The notes under the pieces: model-generated
The model's input: only the letters and a program-made list of their open reading frames with translations
The model's database searches: none
What the model was told of the DNA's origin: nothing
Shown here: in pieces, positions 9,716-19,695 of the stretch
Position numbering within the stretch: position 1 is the stretch's first letter
Layout: each line of letters opens with the position of its first letter
Made by a program: the position numbers and the translations under genes
Source of the DNA: Paucibacter sp. KBW04
Lineage (GTDB): Bacteria > Pseudomonadota > Gammaproteobacteria > Burkholderiales > Burkholderiaceae_C
Reading direction: 5' to 3'
DNA length: 64,000 nt
Assembly (NCBI RefSeq): GCF_003852425.1
Contig: NZ_QAJN01000001.1
Coordinates: forward strand, 248,001 to 312,000

Positions 9716-10426
9716 ATGCCCGCGCTCAAACGCATTCTGCTCAAACTCTCCGGCGAAGCCCTGATGGGCGACGACGCCTTCGGCATCAATCGCGCCACCA
9801 TCGTGCGCATGGTGCAAGAAATCAGAGAGGTGACCGAACTCGGCGTTGAGGTGGCGGTGGTCATCGGCGGCGGCAATATCTTCCGTGGCGTGGCGGGTGG
9901 CTCCGTCGGCATGGATCGTGCGACGGCCGACTATATGGGCATGCTGGCCACGGTGATGAATTCGCTCGCCCTGGCGGACACCATGCGCCAAGAAGGCATC
10001 ACCGCGCGCGTGATGTCGGCCATCGGCATCGAGCAGGTGGTCGAGCCCTATGTGCGCCCCAAGGCCTTGCAGTATCTGGAAGAGGGCAAGGTCGTCGTCT
10101 TCGCCGCCGGTACCGGCAACCCCTTCTTCACCACCGACACCGCGGCCGCGCTGCGTGGCGCCGAGATCGGTGCCGAGATCGTCTTGAAGGCGACCAAGGT
10201 CGATGGCGTTTACACTGCGGACCCGAAAAAGGATCCGAACGCGACGCGCTACTCGCGCATCACATTCGATGAAGCAATCACCAAGAATCTGCAGGTCCTG
10301 GACGCGACGGCTTTCGCCCTGTGCCGCGACCAGAAGCTGCCGATCCGCGTGTTCAGCATCCTCAAGCCCGGCTCGCTCAAGCGCGTGGTGATGGGTGAGG
10401 ACGAAGGCACGCTGGTTCACGTTTGA
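9716..10426 (+). CDS. pyrH: UMP kinase
   Basis: Phosphorylates UMP to UDP with ATP; the bacterial type is a hexamer of the amino acid kinase fold, regulated by GTP and UTP. The 236-residue protein shows [10 protein letters not shown] at the N-terminus, [28 protein letters not shown] and [20 protein letters not shown], and ends with the usual short tail. GAGGT precedes the ATG. frr follows after about 70 bp. Confidence 0.97.
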   Translation: MPALKRILLKLSGEALMGDDAFGINRATIVRMVQEIREVTELGVEVAVVIGGGNIFRGVAGGSVGMDRATADYMGMLATVMNSLALADTMRQEGITARVMSAIGIEQVVEPYVRPKALQYLEEGKVVVFAAGTGNPFFTTDTAAALRGAEIGAEIVLKATKVDGVYTADPKKDPNATRYSRITFDEAITKNLQVLDATAFALCRDQKLPIRVFSILKPGSLKRVVMGEDEGTLVHV

Positions 10427-10494
10427 TTTGATGGAAGATCAAGGCTGGGCATGGGCCCAGCCCAGGATCAGATCAGGAATTTTTGAGAAGCATC

Positions 10495-11055
10495 ATGAGC
10501 ATTGCAGACATCAAGAACAACGCCGAAGTGAAGATGGCCAAGTCGGTCGAGGCGCTTAAGAACGAGTTGCACAAGATCCGCACCGGCCGTGCCCACCCCG
10601 GCATCTTGGATCAGGTGAGCGTGGACTACTACGGCTCCCTGGTGCCCATCTCGCAAGTGGCCAATGTGACCTTGCTGGACGCTCGCACCATCAGCGTGCA
10701 GCCCTGGGAAAAAGGCATGGGCGCCAAGATCGAGAAGGCGATTCGCGAGTCTGATCTGGGCCTGAACCCCGCTTCGCAAGGCGAGTTGATCCGCGTGCCC
10801 ATGCCGCCTTTGAACGAAGAGCGTCGCCGTGACCTGACCAAGGTCGTGCGCAATGCCGGCGAAGACGCCAAGATCGCCGTGCGCAATCTGCGCCGCGAAG
10901 CCAATGAGCAAGCCAAGAAGCTGACCAAGGACAAGCTGATCAGCGAGGACGACGAGCGCCGCAGCCTGGACGAGGCCCAAAAGCTGACCGACCGCACCAT
11001 CGCCGAAATCGACAAGCTGATTGCGGCCAAGGAAGCCGAAATCTTGGCGGTCTGA
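10495..11055 (+). CDS. frr: Ribosome recycling factor
   Basis: Splits post-termination ribosomes together with EF-G. The 186-residue product starting [12 protein letters not shown] matches the usual length of about 185. A TTG in frame at 10483 is rejected as the start because GAGAAG is well placed before ATG 10495. Conserved blocks are [66 protein letters not shown] and the helical C-terminal [13 protein letters not shown]. Confidence 0.97.
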   Translation: MSIADIKNNAEVKMAKSVEALKNELHKIRTGRAHPGILDQVSVDYYGSLVPISQVANVTLLDARTISVQPWEKGMGAKIEKAIRESDLGLNPASQGELIRVPMPPLNEERRRDLTKVVRNAGEDAKIAVRNLRREANEQAKKLTKDKLISEDDERRSLDEAQKLTDRTIAEIDKLIAAKEAEILAV

Positions 11056-11071
11056 GCGGAATAGCCCCCGA

Positions 11072-11800
11072 GTGAGCACCGATCAGAGAACGGTTCCCCG
11101 CCACGTTGCCATCGTCATGGATGGCAATGGGCGCTGGGCCAAAAAGCGTTTCCTGCCCCGTTTCTTTGGCCACAAGCAAGGCGTCGACGCCTTGGTCAAG
11201 GTGGTGCAGGCCTGTATTGATCGCGAGATCGAGTACCTGACGGTGTTCGCCTTCTCGTCCGAAAACTGGAAGCGCCCCTCCGACGAGGTCTCCGGCCTGA
11301 TGGGCTTGGTGCTGGCCGCCGTCTCGCGCTACCTGGCCCGCATGGGCTCCATGGGTGTGCGTATTCGTATCGTGGGTGATCGCGATGCGGTCAGCCCCAA
11401 GTTGCGCAATGCCTGGAACGAGGCCGAAAGCGCCACCGCTCACAACAGCAAGCTGACCCTGTCGGTGGCCTTCAACTACGGTGGCCGTTGGGATGTGGTG
11501 CAGGCCTGCAAGGGCGCGATGCAAGCGGGTGTGCCGCCCGAGGAATTGACCGAGGCACGCTTGTCCGAGTTCATGGCCATGAACTATGCGCCGGACCCGG
11601 ACCTCTTCATCCGCACCGGCGGTGAGGTGCGTATCAGCAACTTCCTGCTCTGGCAGGTGGCGTATACCGAGTTTGTCTTCTCCGACTGCCTCTGGCCCGA
11701 ATTCGGCGACGCGCAGTTGGATGCGGCCATCGAGGCCTTCCGCGAGCGTGATCGGCGCTTTGGCGGTGTTAAAGAAGCACCGGCTGTCATAGCGGGCTAA
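11072..11800 (+). CDS. uppS: Undecaprenyl diphosphate synthase (cis-prenyltransferase)
   Basis: Builds undecaprenyl diphosphate, the lipid carrier for peptidoglycan and O-antigen, from FPP and IPP. The catalytic-aspartate motif HVAIVMDGNGRWAKKR, FAFSSENWKRP, FNYGGRWD and DLFIRTGGEVRISNFLLWQ are all visible. The likely start is GTG 11072 (242 residues), 16 bp after frr; a longer frame from 11021 would overlap frr and add a non-homologous N-terminus. cdsA follows after 28 bp. Confidence 0.96.
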   Translation: MSTDQRTVPRHVAIVMDGNGRWAKKRFLPRFFGHKQGVDALVKVVQACIDREIEYLTVFAFSSENWKRPSDEVSGLMGLVLAAVSRYLARMGSMGVRIRIVGDRDAVSPKLRNAWNEAESATAHNSKLTLSVAFNYGGRWDVVQACKGAMQAGVPPEELTEARLSEFMAMNYAPDPDLFIRTGGEVRISNFLLWQVAYTEFVFSDCLWPEFGDAQLDAAIEAFRERDRRFGGVKEAPAVIAG

Positions 11801-11828
11801 TTGCTCTCCTGGCGAGGTAAGGCTTTTC

Positions 11829-12674
11829 ATGCTGAAACAACGCATCATCACGGCCTTGGTGCTGCTGGCCGTTTTGCTGCCTGCCGTGTTCGTCGCCAAC
11901 CCTTGGCCTTTCGCCCTGCTAACGCTGCTCTTGATCGCAGCGGCCGGTTGGGAATGGGCCAAGCTCAATTCAACGACGGCCTCGCCGCGCTGGCTGCCCG
12001 CAGTGTTCGGTGCAGGCGTGGCCTCGGCCTGCGCCATCACCCTGCTGGGGCACGGCCTGCAAGCCCCGCCCGATTGGTGCTGGTGGCTGGCCGGCGTGGT
12101 CTGGGTGGCCGGTGGCTCCTATGCCTTGCGCGGCGGCCCCAAAGCCTGGCCCCATGCCTCCAGCGGCCTGCGCTTGGCGCTTGGCGCCATCGTCTTGTTT
12201 GCCGCCTGGTTGGCCATGGCCCAAGCCAAGGCCATGGGCACCAACTTCTTGCTCTCCATCTTTTGCCTGGTCTGGATGGCCGATGTGGCCGCCTATTTCG
12301 GCGGGCGTGCATTTGGCCGCCGCAAGCTGGCGCCCTCCATCAGCCCCGGCAAGAGCTGGGAAGGTGTCTGGTCTGGCATGTTGGGCGTGATGCTGCTGGG
12401 CGTGCTTTGGGTCCATGGCTTGGAAGAACATTTCGTGTTCGATTCCCCCTCACTCTTCATGCTGCTCAAGCGCCAAGGCCTGATCGTCAGCCTCTTGGGC
12501 CTGCTCTTCTTGAGCGCCATGAGCGTGGTGGGTGATTTGTTTGAATCCTTGATCAAGCGCGCCGTTGGTGCCAAGGACAGCAGCCAGCTGCTGCCCGGCC
12601 ATGGTGGCGTGCTGGACCGAGTCGATGCCTTGCTGCCGGTGTTCCCGCTGGCCCTGGCCCTGAGTTCGCTGTGA
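11829..12674 (+). CDS. cdsA: Phosphatidate cytidylyltransferase
   Basis: Integral membrane enzyme making CDP-diacylglycerol from phosphatidate and CTP, the branch point of phospholipid synthesis. The 281 residues are mostly hydrophobic with about 7-8 membrane segments. The C-terminal family signature LSAMSVVGDLFESLIKR followed by KDSSQLLPGHGGVLDRVDA is intact. GAGGTAAGG lies upstream of the ATG. It sits in the conserved uppS-cdsA-dxr order. Confidence 0.96.
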   Translation: MLKQRIITALVLLAVLLPAVFVANPWPFALLTLLLIAAAGWEWAKLNSTTASPRWLPAVFGAGVASACAITLLGHGLQAPPDWCWWLAGVVWVAGGSYALRGGPKAWPHASSGLRLALGAIVLFAAWLAMAQAKAMGTNFLLSIFCLVWMADVAAYFGGRAFGRRKLAPSISPGKSWEGVWSGMLGVMLLGVLWVHGLEEHFVFDSPSLFMLLKRQGLIVSLLGLLFLSAMSVVGDLFESLIKRAVGAKDSSQLLPGHGGVLDRVDALLPVFPLALALSSL

Positions 12675-12712
12675 ACTCTTTCTGAATTTCTTGTGTGGCC
12701 CCGCCTGCTCCC

Positions 12713-13942
12713 ATGACCACTACTTCATCCAGCCTCCAGGCCTCGCAAGTTCCCCAACGCCGTCAGCGCATCTGTGTGCTGGGCTCGACCGGCTCGATTG
12801 GCGTCAACACGCTTGACGTGCTGTCCCGCCATCCCGAGCGTTACGAGGTCTTCGCGCTCTCGGCCATGAGCCGAGTCGAAGACCTGCTGGCCCAATGCCT
12901 GCGCTGGCAGCCGCGTTTTGCCGTCATGCCCGCTGCTGAGCCTGCCGCGCGCCTGCGCGTGTTGCTGCGCGAACAGGGCAGCCGCACCGAGGTGCTGGAC
13001 GGCGCCGATAGCCTCTCGCAGATCGCTGCCCACCCGGATGTGGACATGGTGATGGCCGCCATCGTCGGCGCCGCCGGGCTCTCGCCCTGCCTGGCTGCGG
13101 CCAAGGCCGGCAAGCGACTGCTGCTGGCGAATAAGGAGGCCATCGTCGTCGGTGGCGCTTTGTTCATGCAGGCGGTGGAGCAGGGCGCTGCGACCTTGCT
13201 GCCCATCGACAGCGAACACTCCGCCATCTTCCAATGCCTGCCCGAAGACCGCAGCAGCTGGGCCCAGCGCATCGACCACATCGTGCTGACCGCCTCGGGC
13301 GGCCCCTTCCGCCAGCGCGACCCGTCTACCTTGGCCGAGATCACGCCCGAGCAGGCCTGCGCCCACCCCAACTGGGTGATGGGCCGCAAGATTTCGGTGG
13401 ACTCCGCCACCATGATGAACAAGGCCTTGGAGGTGATCGAGGCGCGCTGGTTGTTCAATCTGGCGCCCGAGCAGATCCGGGTGCTGATTCATCCGCAGAG
13501 CATCATTCACTCCATGGTGGTGTGCCGCGATATGTCGGTGCTGGCCCAGCTGGGCACGCCGGATATGCGAGTGCCCATCGCCTACGGCCTGTCCTTCCCG
13601 GAGCGAATTGAGGCCGGGGCCAGCCGATTGGAGCTGGAAAAGCTCGCGGCCCTGAGCTTTGAGGAAGCCGATGAGAAGCGCTTCCCAGGGCTCTTCCTGT
13701 CCTGGCGTGCCCTGCGCGCGGCCGAGGGTTCGACCGCTGTCTTGAATGCGGCCAACGAGGAGGCCGTCGAGGCTTTCTTGAACAAGCGCCTGCGCTTCGA
13801 TCAGATCCACCGTATCAATCTGCAATGCCTGGACGAGCTGCCACCCCAGGCCGGTGAATGCGCCAGTGTGGAAGGCTTGCTGGGCCTGGACGCGCGCGTG
13901 CGCCGCCATGCGCAGGGCCTGATTGCTGGGCTCTCTGCATGA
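12713..13942 (+). CDS. dxr: 1-deoxy-D-xylulose 5-phosphate reductoisomerase
   Basis: Second enzyme of the non-mevalonate (MEP) isoprenoid pathway; reduces and isomerises DXP with NADPH. The N-terminal NADPH motif is VLGSTGSIGVNTLDV. LLANKEAIVVGG, LLPIDSEHSAIFQCL (metal-site region), KISVDSATMMNKALEVIEA and the C-terminal alpha-helical domain follow. Length from ATG 12713 is 409 residues. An upstream GTG at 12695 in the same frame is less likely, though neither start has a strong ribosome-binding site. The stop overlaps the rseP start as ATGA. Confidence 0.96.
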   Translation: MTTTSSSLQASQVPQRRQRICVLGSTGSIGVNTLDVLSRHPERYEVFALSAMSRVEDLLAQCLRWQPRFAVMPAAEPAARLRVLLREQGSRTEVLDGADSLSQIAAHPDVDMVMAAIVGAAGLSPCLAAAKAGKRLLLANKEAIVVGGALFMQAVEQGAATLLPIDSEHSAIFQCLPEDRSSWAQRIDHIVLTASGGPFRQRDPSTLAEITPEQACAHPNWVMGRKISVDSATMMNKALEVIEARWLFNLAPEQIRVLIHPQSIIHSMVVCRDMSVLAQLGTPDMRVPIAYGLSFPERIEAGASRLELEKLAALSFEEADEKRFPGLFLSWRALRAAEGSTAVLNAANEEAVEAFLNKRLRFDQIHRINLQCLDELPPQAGECASVEGLLGLDARVRRHAQGLIAGLSA

Positions 13943-15306
13943 GTACCTTGTTGGCCTTTCTCGTCACGCTGGCCGTGCTCATCGTGGTGCATGAGTATGG
14001 CCATTACCGCGTGGCGCGTGCCTGTGGCGTCAAGGTGCTGCGCTTCTCGGTCGGCTTTGGTCGCGTGCTGTGGCGGCGTCAGGCGCATCCCGACGCGACC
14101 GAATTCACGCTCTGCGCCATTCCCCTGGGTGGCTATGTGCGCATGCTGGACGAGCGCGAAGGGCCTGTGCTGCCGGCCTTGCGCGAGCAGGCCTTCAACA
14201 ACCGCCCCCTGCGTCAACGCGTGGCCATCGTGGCGGCCGGCCCCTTGGCCAATTTGCTGCTGGCGGCCCTGCTGTTCGGGGCGGCCAACTGGACCGGCAT
14301 GTCGGTGCCCAAGGCCGTGCTGGGCGCGCCGGTGGCGGGTTCCTTGGCCGAGCGCGCGGGCATGCAGGCGGGGGACTGGGTGCAAGCCACATCCAAGAAC
14401 GGGCAGGACTGGTTGGACACCGGCTCCCTGCTCGATCTGCATGAACAAGTGGCCGCAGCCCTGGCCCAGGGCGAAAGATTGCACCTGAGTGTGAGCGATG
14501 CTAAGGGCCATGGTCGGCGTGAATTGCTGCTGGATACCGAGAGCTTGAAGGGCGCCGAGATGGACGCCGGTCTGAGCGCCAAGCTGGGCCTGGGTGGCCC
14601 CTTCAGCGAGCCGGTGCTGGGCCGCATCTCTGCCGGAGGTGCCGCCGAGCAGGCAGGGCTGAAGGAAGGCGATCGAGTGTTGGCGGTCAATGAGCTTGCG
14701 GTCCAAGACGCCGCCAGCCTGCGCCAGCTGATCCGTGCCTCCGGCAGTACGGGCGAGGTGCAGGCCCAGCTGTGGCGGGTGCAGCGCGGCGCTGAGACGC
14801 TATCAATCGAGGTACGCCCCAAGCTGGTCAGCGAAGCGGACAAAGAGATCGGCCGCATCGAAGCCCTGGTGGGCGCCGCGCCCGAGATGGTGATGCAGCG
14901 TTACGGCTTTGTTGACGGCTTGTGGCGCGGTTTTGAGCGCACATGGGATGTGTCCTGGATGACGCTCAAGGTCTTCGGTCGCATGCTGATCGGCGAGGCC
15001 TCGCTGAAAAATCTGAGCGGCCCCTTGACCATCGCCGAGTACGCCGGGCAGTCCGCCCGCCTAGGTCTGGCGCACTATCTGGGCTTCCTGGCCTTGGTCA
15101 GTGTGAGCCTCGGGGTGCTGAACCTGCTGCCACTGCCCATGCTCGATGGTGGACACCTGATGTATTATCTTTTCGAGGGTTTGAGCGGCCGCCCCGTCTC
15201 GGAGTGGTGGCAAACGCAGCTGCAGCGCGCAGGTGCGTTGATCCTGATGCTGATGATGGCTTTAGCCCTTTCCAACGACGTGGCCCGCTTGACGGGTCTG
15301 CATTGA
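13939..15306 (+). CDS. rseP: Site-2 intramembrane zinc protease RseP
   Basis: Membrane metalloprotease that cleaves anti-sigma-E and remnant signal peptides. The active-site HEYGH (residues 18-22) lies in the first membrane segment, and the second zinc-site motif NLLPLPMLDGGHL is near the C-terminus. Two PDZ domains lie between (about 100-190 and 200-290), the second with the typical GLKEGDRVLAVNEL. It has 455 residues, the normal length. Its ATG overlaps the dxr stop (ATGA). The next gene, bamA, is itself a sigma-E type outer-membrane assembly gene. Confidence 0.96.
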   Translation: MSTLLAFLVTLAVLIVVHEYGHYRVARACGVKVLRFSVGFGRVLWRRQAHPDATEFTLCAIPLGGYVRMLDEREGPVLPALREQAFNNRPLRQRVAIVAAGPLANLLLAALLFGAANWTGMSVPKAVLGAPVAGSLAERAGMQAGDWVQATSKNGQDWLDTGSLLDLHEQVAAALAQGERLHLSVSDAKGHGRRELLLDTESLKGAEMDAGLSAKLGLGGPFSEPVLGRISAGGAAEQAGLKEGDRVLAVNELAVQDAASLRQLIRASGSTGEVQAQLWRVQRGAETLSIEVRPKLVSEADKEIGRIEALVGAAPEMVMQRYGFVDGLWRGFERTWDVSWMTLKVFGRMLIGEASLKNLSGPLTIAEYAGQSARLGLAHYLGFLALVSVSLGVLNLLPLPMLDGGHLMYYLFEGLSGRPVSEWWQTQLQRAGALILMLMMALALSNDVARLTGLH

Positions 15307-15316
15307 CTCTATCTGC

Positions 15317-17629
15317 ATGTCCTCATCTCAAAGACCGGGAGCGTTTCTGCGCCCCTCAATCCTGACCTTGGCCCTGGTGGCCACACTGCAGTCAGGCGCC
15401 GCCTGGGCCGTGGAACCCTTCATCCTCAAGGACATTCGTGTTGAAGGCTTGAACCGAACCGACCCCGGTACGGTGTTCGCAAGCCTTCCCTTCCGCATCG
15501 GTGACACCTACAACGACGACAAGGGCGCGGCTGCCTTGCGCGCCTTGTTCGCCACCGGTTTGTTCAAGGACGTGCGCATCAATATCGATGGCAACTCGGC
15601 GGTGGTCATCATCGAGGAGCGGCCTATCATCGCCAACGTCAGCTTCGTCGGCCTGAAGGAGTTCGATACCGAGGCCCTGACCAAATCGCTGAAGGACGTG
15701 GGCATTGGCGAGGGCAAGCCTTTCGACAAGGCCTTGGCCGACCGCGCCGAGCAGGAGTTGAAGCGTCAATACCTGACCCGCAGCCTCTACGGCGCCGAGG
15801 TCACGACCACCATCACGCCGCTGGAACGCAACCGTGTCAACGTGAGCTTCTCCGTCACCGAGGGCGACCCAGCCAAGATCGGTGAGGTGCGCATCCTAGG
15901 CAGCAAGGTGTTCTCGGAGAGCACCCTGGTGGGCCTGATGGAGCAGACCACTTCGGGCTGGCTGACCTGGTACACCAAGACCGACCGCTACTCGCGTTCC
16001 AAGCTCAATGCCGACCTGGAAACGCTGCGCTCCTACTACCTGAATCGCGGCTATCTGGAGTTTGCCGTCACCTCCACCCAGGTGACGATTTCGCCCGACA
16101 AGCAAAGTATCAATATCGCCATCACGGTCAGTGAGGGCCAGCCCTACACCGTCACGGCGGTCAAGCTGGAAGGCGACTTCCTGGGTCGCGAAGAAGACTT
16201 CAAGCGTCTGATCCAACTCAAGCCCGGCCAGGCCTATCAGGGCGAGGCGGTGGCTCAGACCACGCGTCTGTTCTCCGATCTTTACGGCACTTTTGGTTAC
16301 GCCTTCGCACGCGTCGACAGCCGGCCCGAGATCGACAAGGCCACCGGCCAGGTGGTGGTAACTTTCACCGCCGAGCCGCAACGCCGCGTCTATGTGCGCC
16401 GCGTCATCATTGGCGGCAATACCCGGACCCGCGATGAAGTGATCCGCCGCGAGTTCCGCCAGTTCGAATCGGCCTGGTATGACGGCCAGCGCATCAAGGC
16501 TTCGAAGGACCGGGTTGAGCGTCTGGGTTATTTCAAGCAAGGCGAAGTGACCATTGACACCCAGGAAGTGCCAGGCGCACAAGACCAGGTGGATGTGATC
16601 CTGACCGTGGTCGAGCGCCCCACCGGCAACATCATGGTGGGTGCGGGCTACTCCAGCCAGCAAAAGCTGTCCTTGACCGGCTCCATCCAGCAGGACAACG
16701 TGTTCGGCTCCGGCCACTCGCTGGGCATCCAGGTCAATACCGCATCCACCGGCCGTGCCTTGGTGGTGAGCGAGACCGATCCCTACTTCACCGTGGACGG
16801 CGTGTCGCGCTCGATCGACGTGTTCTACCGCACGCAAAAGCCCATCAACACCCTGGGCGAGCAGTATGAGTTGATCACCCACGGCGGCACGGTGCGCTTC
16901 GGTGTGCCCTTCTCGGAAATTGACACCGTGTTCTTCGGTCTGGGTTATGCCCAAACCACCATGAGCACCACCGCCGGTCTGCCCAATAGCTATCTGCTGT
17001 ACGGCCGCTTGTTTGGCAAGAACAGCCGGGAGTTCCCCTTCACCATTGGCTGGCAGCGTGACAACCGCGACAGCATCATCTCGCCCACGGCGGGTCGCTA
17101 TCAGCGCGTCAACTTTGAAATTAGCGCCCTGGGTGATGCGCGTTATGCCCGCGCCAATTTGCAGTACCAAGAGTACTTCCCCATCACCAACAAGATCACC
17201 CTGGGCGTGAACAGCGAACTGGGTTGGGGGCAAGGCCTGGGCGGCAGGCCCTATCCCATCTTCAAGAACTTCTACGCCGGTGGCCTGGGTTCGGTGCGGG
17301 TGTTTGAAGCCGGCTCGCTGGGTCCGGTGGACGTGACCGGCTCCTACTCCGGCGGCAATCGCAAGGTGAACGTCAATGCCGAGTTGTACCTGCCCGTGCC
17401 GGGCGGTGGTAATGACAAGACCTTCCGTCTCTTCGGCTTCTGGGATGCCGGCAATGTCTGGGGTCCGGACGAAAAAATCACCGGCGACTCCATCCGTTCC
17501 TCCGCCGGTATCGGCCTCAGCTGGTTGTCCCCCATGGGCCCGCTGCGCTTGAGCTATGGCACGCCATTGCGCAAGAAGCCCACGGATAGAATCGAGAAAT
17601 TCCAATTCCAAATCGGGAATGCATTCTGA
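15317..17629 (+). CDS. bamA: Outer membrane protein assembly factor BamA
   Basis: Core of the BAM complex that folds and inserts outer-membrane beta-barrels. A signal peptide (about residues 1-31, ending SGAAWA) leads to VEPFILKDIRVEGLNRTDPG, the first of five POTRA domains (to about 430). A 16-strand barrel follows and ends in the aromatic C-terminal signature FQFQIGNAF. Length is 770 residues. The conserved loop-6 motif normally VRGF reads V660-R661-V662-F663 here, a glycine-to-valine change in an otherwise typical context (see findings). The stop overlaps the skp start as TGATG. Confidence 0.97.
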   Translation: MSSSQRPGAFLRPSILTLALVATLQSGAAWAVEPFILKDIRVEGLNRTDPGTVFASLPFRIGDTYNDDKGAAALRALFATGLFKDVRINIDGNSAVVIIEERPIIANVSFVGLKEFDTEALTKSLKDVGIGEGKPFDKALADRAEQELKRQYLTRSLYGAEVTTTITPLERNRVNVSFSVTEGDPAKIGEVRILGSKVFSESTLVGLMEQTTSGWLTWYTKTDRYSRSKLNADLETLRSYYLNRGYLEFAVTSTQVTISPDKQSINIAITVSEGQPYTVTAVKLEGDFLGREEDFKRLIQLKPGQAYQGEAVAQTTRLFSDLYGTFGYAFARVDSRPEIDKATGQVVVTFTAEPQRRVYVRRVIIGGNTRTRDEVIRREFRQFESAWYDGQRIKASKDRVERLGYFKQGEVTIDTQEVPGAQDQVDVILTVVERPTGNIMVGAGYSSQQKLSLTGSIQQDNVFGSGHSLGIQVNTASTGRALVVSETDPYFTVDGVSRSIDVFYRTQKPINTLGEQYELITHGGTVRFGVPFSEIDTVFFGLGYAQTTMSTTAGLPNSYLLYGRLFGKNSREFPFTIGWQRDNRDSIISPTAGRYQRVNFEISALGDARYARANLQYQEYFPITNKITLGVNSELGWGQGLGGRPYPIFKNFYAGGLGSVRVFEAGSLGPVDVTGSYSGGNRKVNVNAELYLPVPGGGNDKTFRLFGFWDAGNVWGPDEKITGDSIRSSAGIGLSWLSPMGPLRLSYGTPLRKKPTDRIEKFQFQIGNAF

Positions 17630-18144
17630 TGAAAAGCATGTCATTGAAAGCGGTGGCGCTGTCCGCCATGATGTCGGTCTCCGCCTTGGCGGGTGCGGCT
17701 CAAGCCCAAGAGCTGAAGATCGGTTATGTCAACAGCGAGCGAGTCATTCGCGAAGCCAATCTGGCCAAGGCCGTTGGTCTGAAGCTGGAAGCAGAATTTG
17801 GCAAGCGCGAGAAGGACCTGAAGGATCTGGAATCCAAGCTGCGCGGTGCTGCCGAGAAGCTGGAAAAAGACGCGCCCACGCTGTCGGAATCTGAACGCAG
17901 CCGTCGTCAGCGCGATCTGGTCGAGCAAGACCGCGAACTGCAGCGCAAGCGCCGCGAGTGGCAAGAGGACCTGAGCCAGCGTAAGCAGGAAGAAATGTCG
18001 GTCATCGTGGACCGCGCCAATCGCGTCATCAAGCAGATTTTTGATGCCGAGAAGTACGACCTGATCGTGCAGGACGCCATCATGTCCAGCGCGCGCGTTG
18101 ACATCACCAAGAAGGTGATCGACACGCTCAACGCTCAGAAGTGA
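17629..18144 (+). CDS. skp: Periplasmic OmpH/Skp-type chaperone
   Basis: Periplasmic holdase that carries unfolded outer-membrane proteins to BAM. A signal peptide of about 26 residues ends ALAGAAQAQ. The mature protein begins [13 protein letters not shown], the OmpH beta core, followed by a long charged coiled coil (about residues 55-130) that forms the tentacles, then a return to the core ([19 protein letters not shown]). The 171 residues are normal. It overlaps bamA by one base and lpxD by four. Confidence 0.93.
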   Translation: MKSMSLKAVALSAMMSVSALAGAAQAQELKIGYVNSERVIREANLAKAVGLKLEAEFGKREKDLKDLESKLRGAAEKLEKDAPTLSESERSRRQRDLVEQDRELQRKRREWQEDLSQRKQEEMSVIVDRANRVIKQIFDAEKYDLIVQDAIMSSARVDITKKVIDTLNAQK

Positions 18145-19232
18145 GCGCGCAGGTGGCCCCAGAGGTTCACCTTGCTGATTTGATCGCCGCCTTGGGCGGC
18201 GATCTTATTGGTGAAGCCCAAACCCGCATCAGCCGCATCGCGCCGCTGGACGAAGCCGATGGGCAAACCATCAGCTTTCTGGCCAATCCGCGTTACCAGG
18301 CTCAGCTGGCGCAGACGAATGCGGCTTGTGTGATCGTCGCACCGGCCTTTGCCGAGGCGGCCGCTAAGCGAGGTGAGAAGGGTGGCGAAAAGGGCGGGGA
18401 AAGGGGCGGGGCGGTCATCGTCACGCCTGACCCTTACCTCTATTTTGCACGTCTGACGCAATGGTGGGCGGCGCGTAGCCGGCCGCTGGGCGCCGCGCGC
18501 ATTCATCCAAGCGCGGTGGTTGACCCCAGCGCCCGGCTCGGCGCGGGTGTGGACGTGGGCCCTTTGGCCGTGATCGAGGCCGAGGCCGAGATCGGTGATG
18601 GCGCCCGCATTGGCGCGCATTGCGTGATAGCGCAGGGCGCTCGCATCGGTGCGGGCACGCGCCTGGCCGCTCGCGTCACCGTGGGCTTTGGCTGCGAGCT
18701 GGGCCAGCGCTGCATCGTGCACAGTGGCGTGGTGATTGGTGCGGACGGCTTTGGCTTCGCGCCCAACTTCAAGTCCGAGCAACCTGGCTGGGAGAAGATC
18801 GAGCAGCTGGGCAATGTGCGCATCGGCAACGATGTGGAGATTGGCGCCAACACCTGCATCGACCGCGGCGCCTTGGCCGACACGGTGCTGGAAGACGGGG
18901 TCAAGCTGGACAATCTGATCCAGATCGCCCACAACGTGCAGATTGGCCGGCATACGGCCATCGCCGGCTGCGCGGCGATTGCTGGCAGCACCAAGATCGG
19001 CGCCTTCTGCACCATCGGTGGCGCGGCCAATGTGGTCGGGCATCTGGTGCTGGCCGACCATGTGCATGTGTCGGCCGCCACCCTGATCAGCCGCTCCATC
19101 AGCCAGCCCGGACAGTACAGCGGCGTCTATCCCTTCGAGGACAATGCCAGCTGGGAAAAGAACGCGGCCACCCTGAGACAATTGCATTCCTTGCGCACCC
19201 GCTTGCGCGATCTTGAAAAAAAGAACACATGA
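18141..19232 (+). CDS. lpxD: UDP-3-O-acylglucosamine N-acyltransferase
   Basis: Third step of lipid A synthesis. The N-terminal uridine-binding domain is followed by a left-handed beta-helix of hexapeptide repeats (from about residue 115). The catalytic histidine lies in [11 protein letters not shown] and the fold ends in a C-terminal helix ([17 protein letters not shown]). The start is GTG 18141, overlapping the skp stop as GTGA. Between the uridine-binding and helix domains there is a low-complexity run [15 protein letters not shown] (about residues 76-90), encoded by a 12-bp tandem repeat. That looks like a local expansion. Length is 363 residues, slightly long for the family. Confidence 0.95.
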   Translation: MSAQVAPEVHLADLIAALGGDLIGEAQTRISRIAPLDEADGQTISFLANPRYQAQLAQTNAACVIVAPAFAEAAAKRGEKGGEKGGERGGAVIVTPDPYLYFARLTQWWAARSRPLGAARIHPSAVVDPSARLGAGVDVGPLAVIEAEAEIGDGARIGAHCVIAQGARIGAGTRLAARVTVGFGCELGQRCIVHSGVVIGADGFGFAPNFKSEQPGWEKIEQLGNVRIGNDVEIGANTCIDRGALADTVLEDGVKLDNLIQIAHNVQIGRHTAIAGCAAIAGSTKIGAFCTIGGAANVVGHLVLADHVHVSAATLISRSISQPGQYSGVYPFEDNASWEKNAATLRQLHSLRTRLRDLEKKNT

Positions 19233-19675
19233 CCATGGACATCCACGCCATTCTGAAGAAGCTGCCGCATCGCTACCCGATTCTGTTGGTGGATCGCGTG
19301 CTGGAAGTCGAAGCCGGCAAGCGCATCTTGGCGATCAAAAACGTCAGCATCAACGAGCCCTTCTTCCTCGGCCACTTCCCCCATCGCCCGGTCATGCCGG
19401 GTGTGCTGATTCTGGAAGCCATGGCCCAAGCCGCCACGCTGCTGGCCCTGGAAAGCTCGGACATCAAGCTGGATGAAACCACGGTCGTCTACTTCGCCGG
19501 CATCGATAACGCGCGCTTCAAGCGCCCGGTCGAGCCCGGCGATCAGCTGCGCCTGGATGTGACGCTGGAGCGCGCCAAGGCCGGTATCTTCAAATTCAGT
19601 GGCAAGGCCTATGTGGGTGAGCAGCTGGCGGCCGAGGCCGACCTGATCTGCACCATGCGCAAAATCTCCGACTGA
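19229..19675 (+). CDS. fabZ: 3-hydroxyacyl-ACP dehydratase FabZ
   Basis: Dehydrates 3-hydroxyacyl-ACP in fatty acid elongation, sharing the hydroxymyristoyl-ACP substrate with lipid A synthesis. The hot-dog core is clear: [13 protein letters not shown], then the active-site segment [20 protein letters not shown] with catalytic His and Glu, and [18 protein letters not shown]. Length is 148 residues. The ATG overlaps the lpxD stop (ATGA). Another ATG lies two codons later. Confidence 0.96.
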   Translation: MTMDIHAILKKLPHRYPILLVDRVLEVEAGKRILAIKNVSINEPFFLGHFPHRPVMPGVLILEAMAQAATLLALESSDIKLDETTVVYFAGIDNARFKRPVEPGDQLRLDVTLERAKAGIFKFSGKAYVGEQLAAEADLICTMRKISD

Positions 19676-19695
19676 GACTGAGCGAGAGATAAGCC

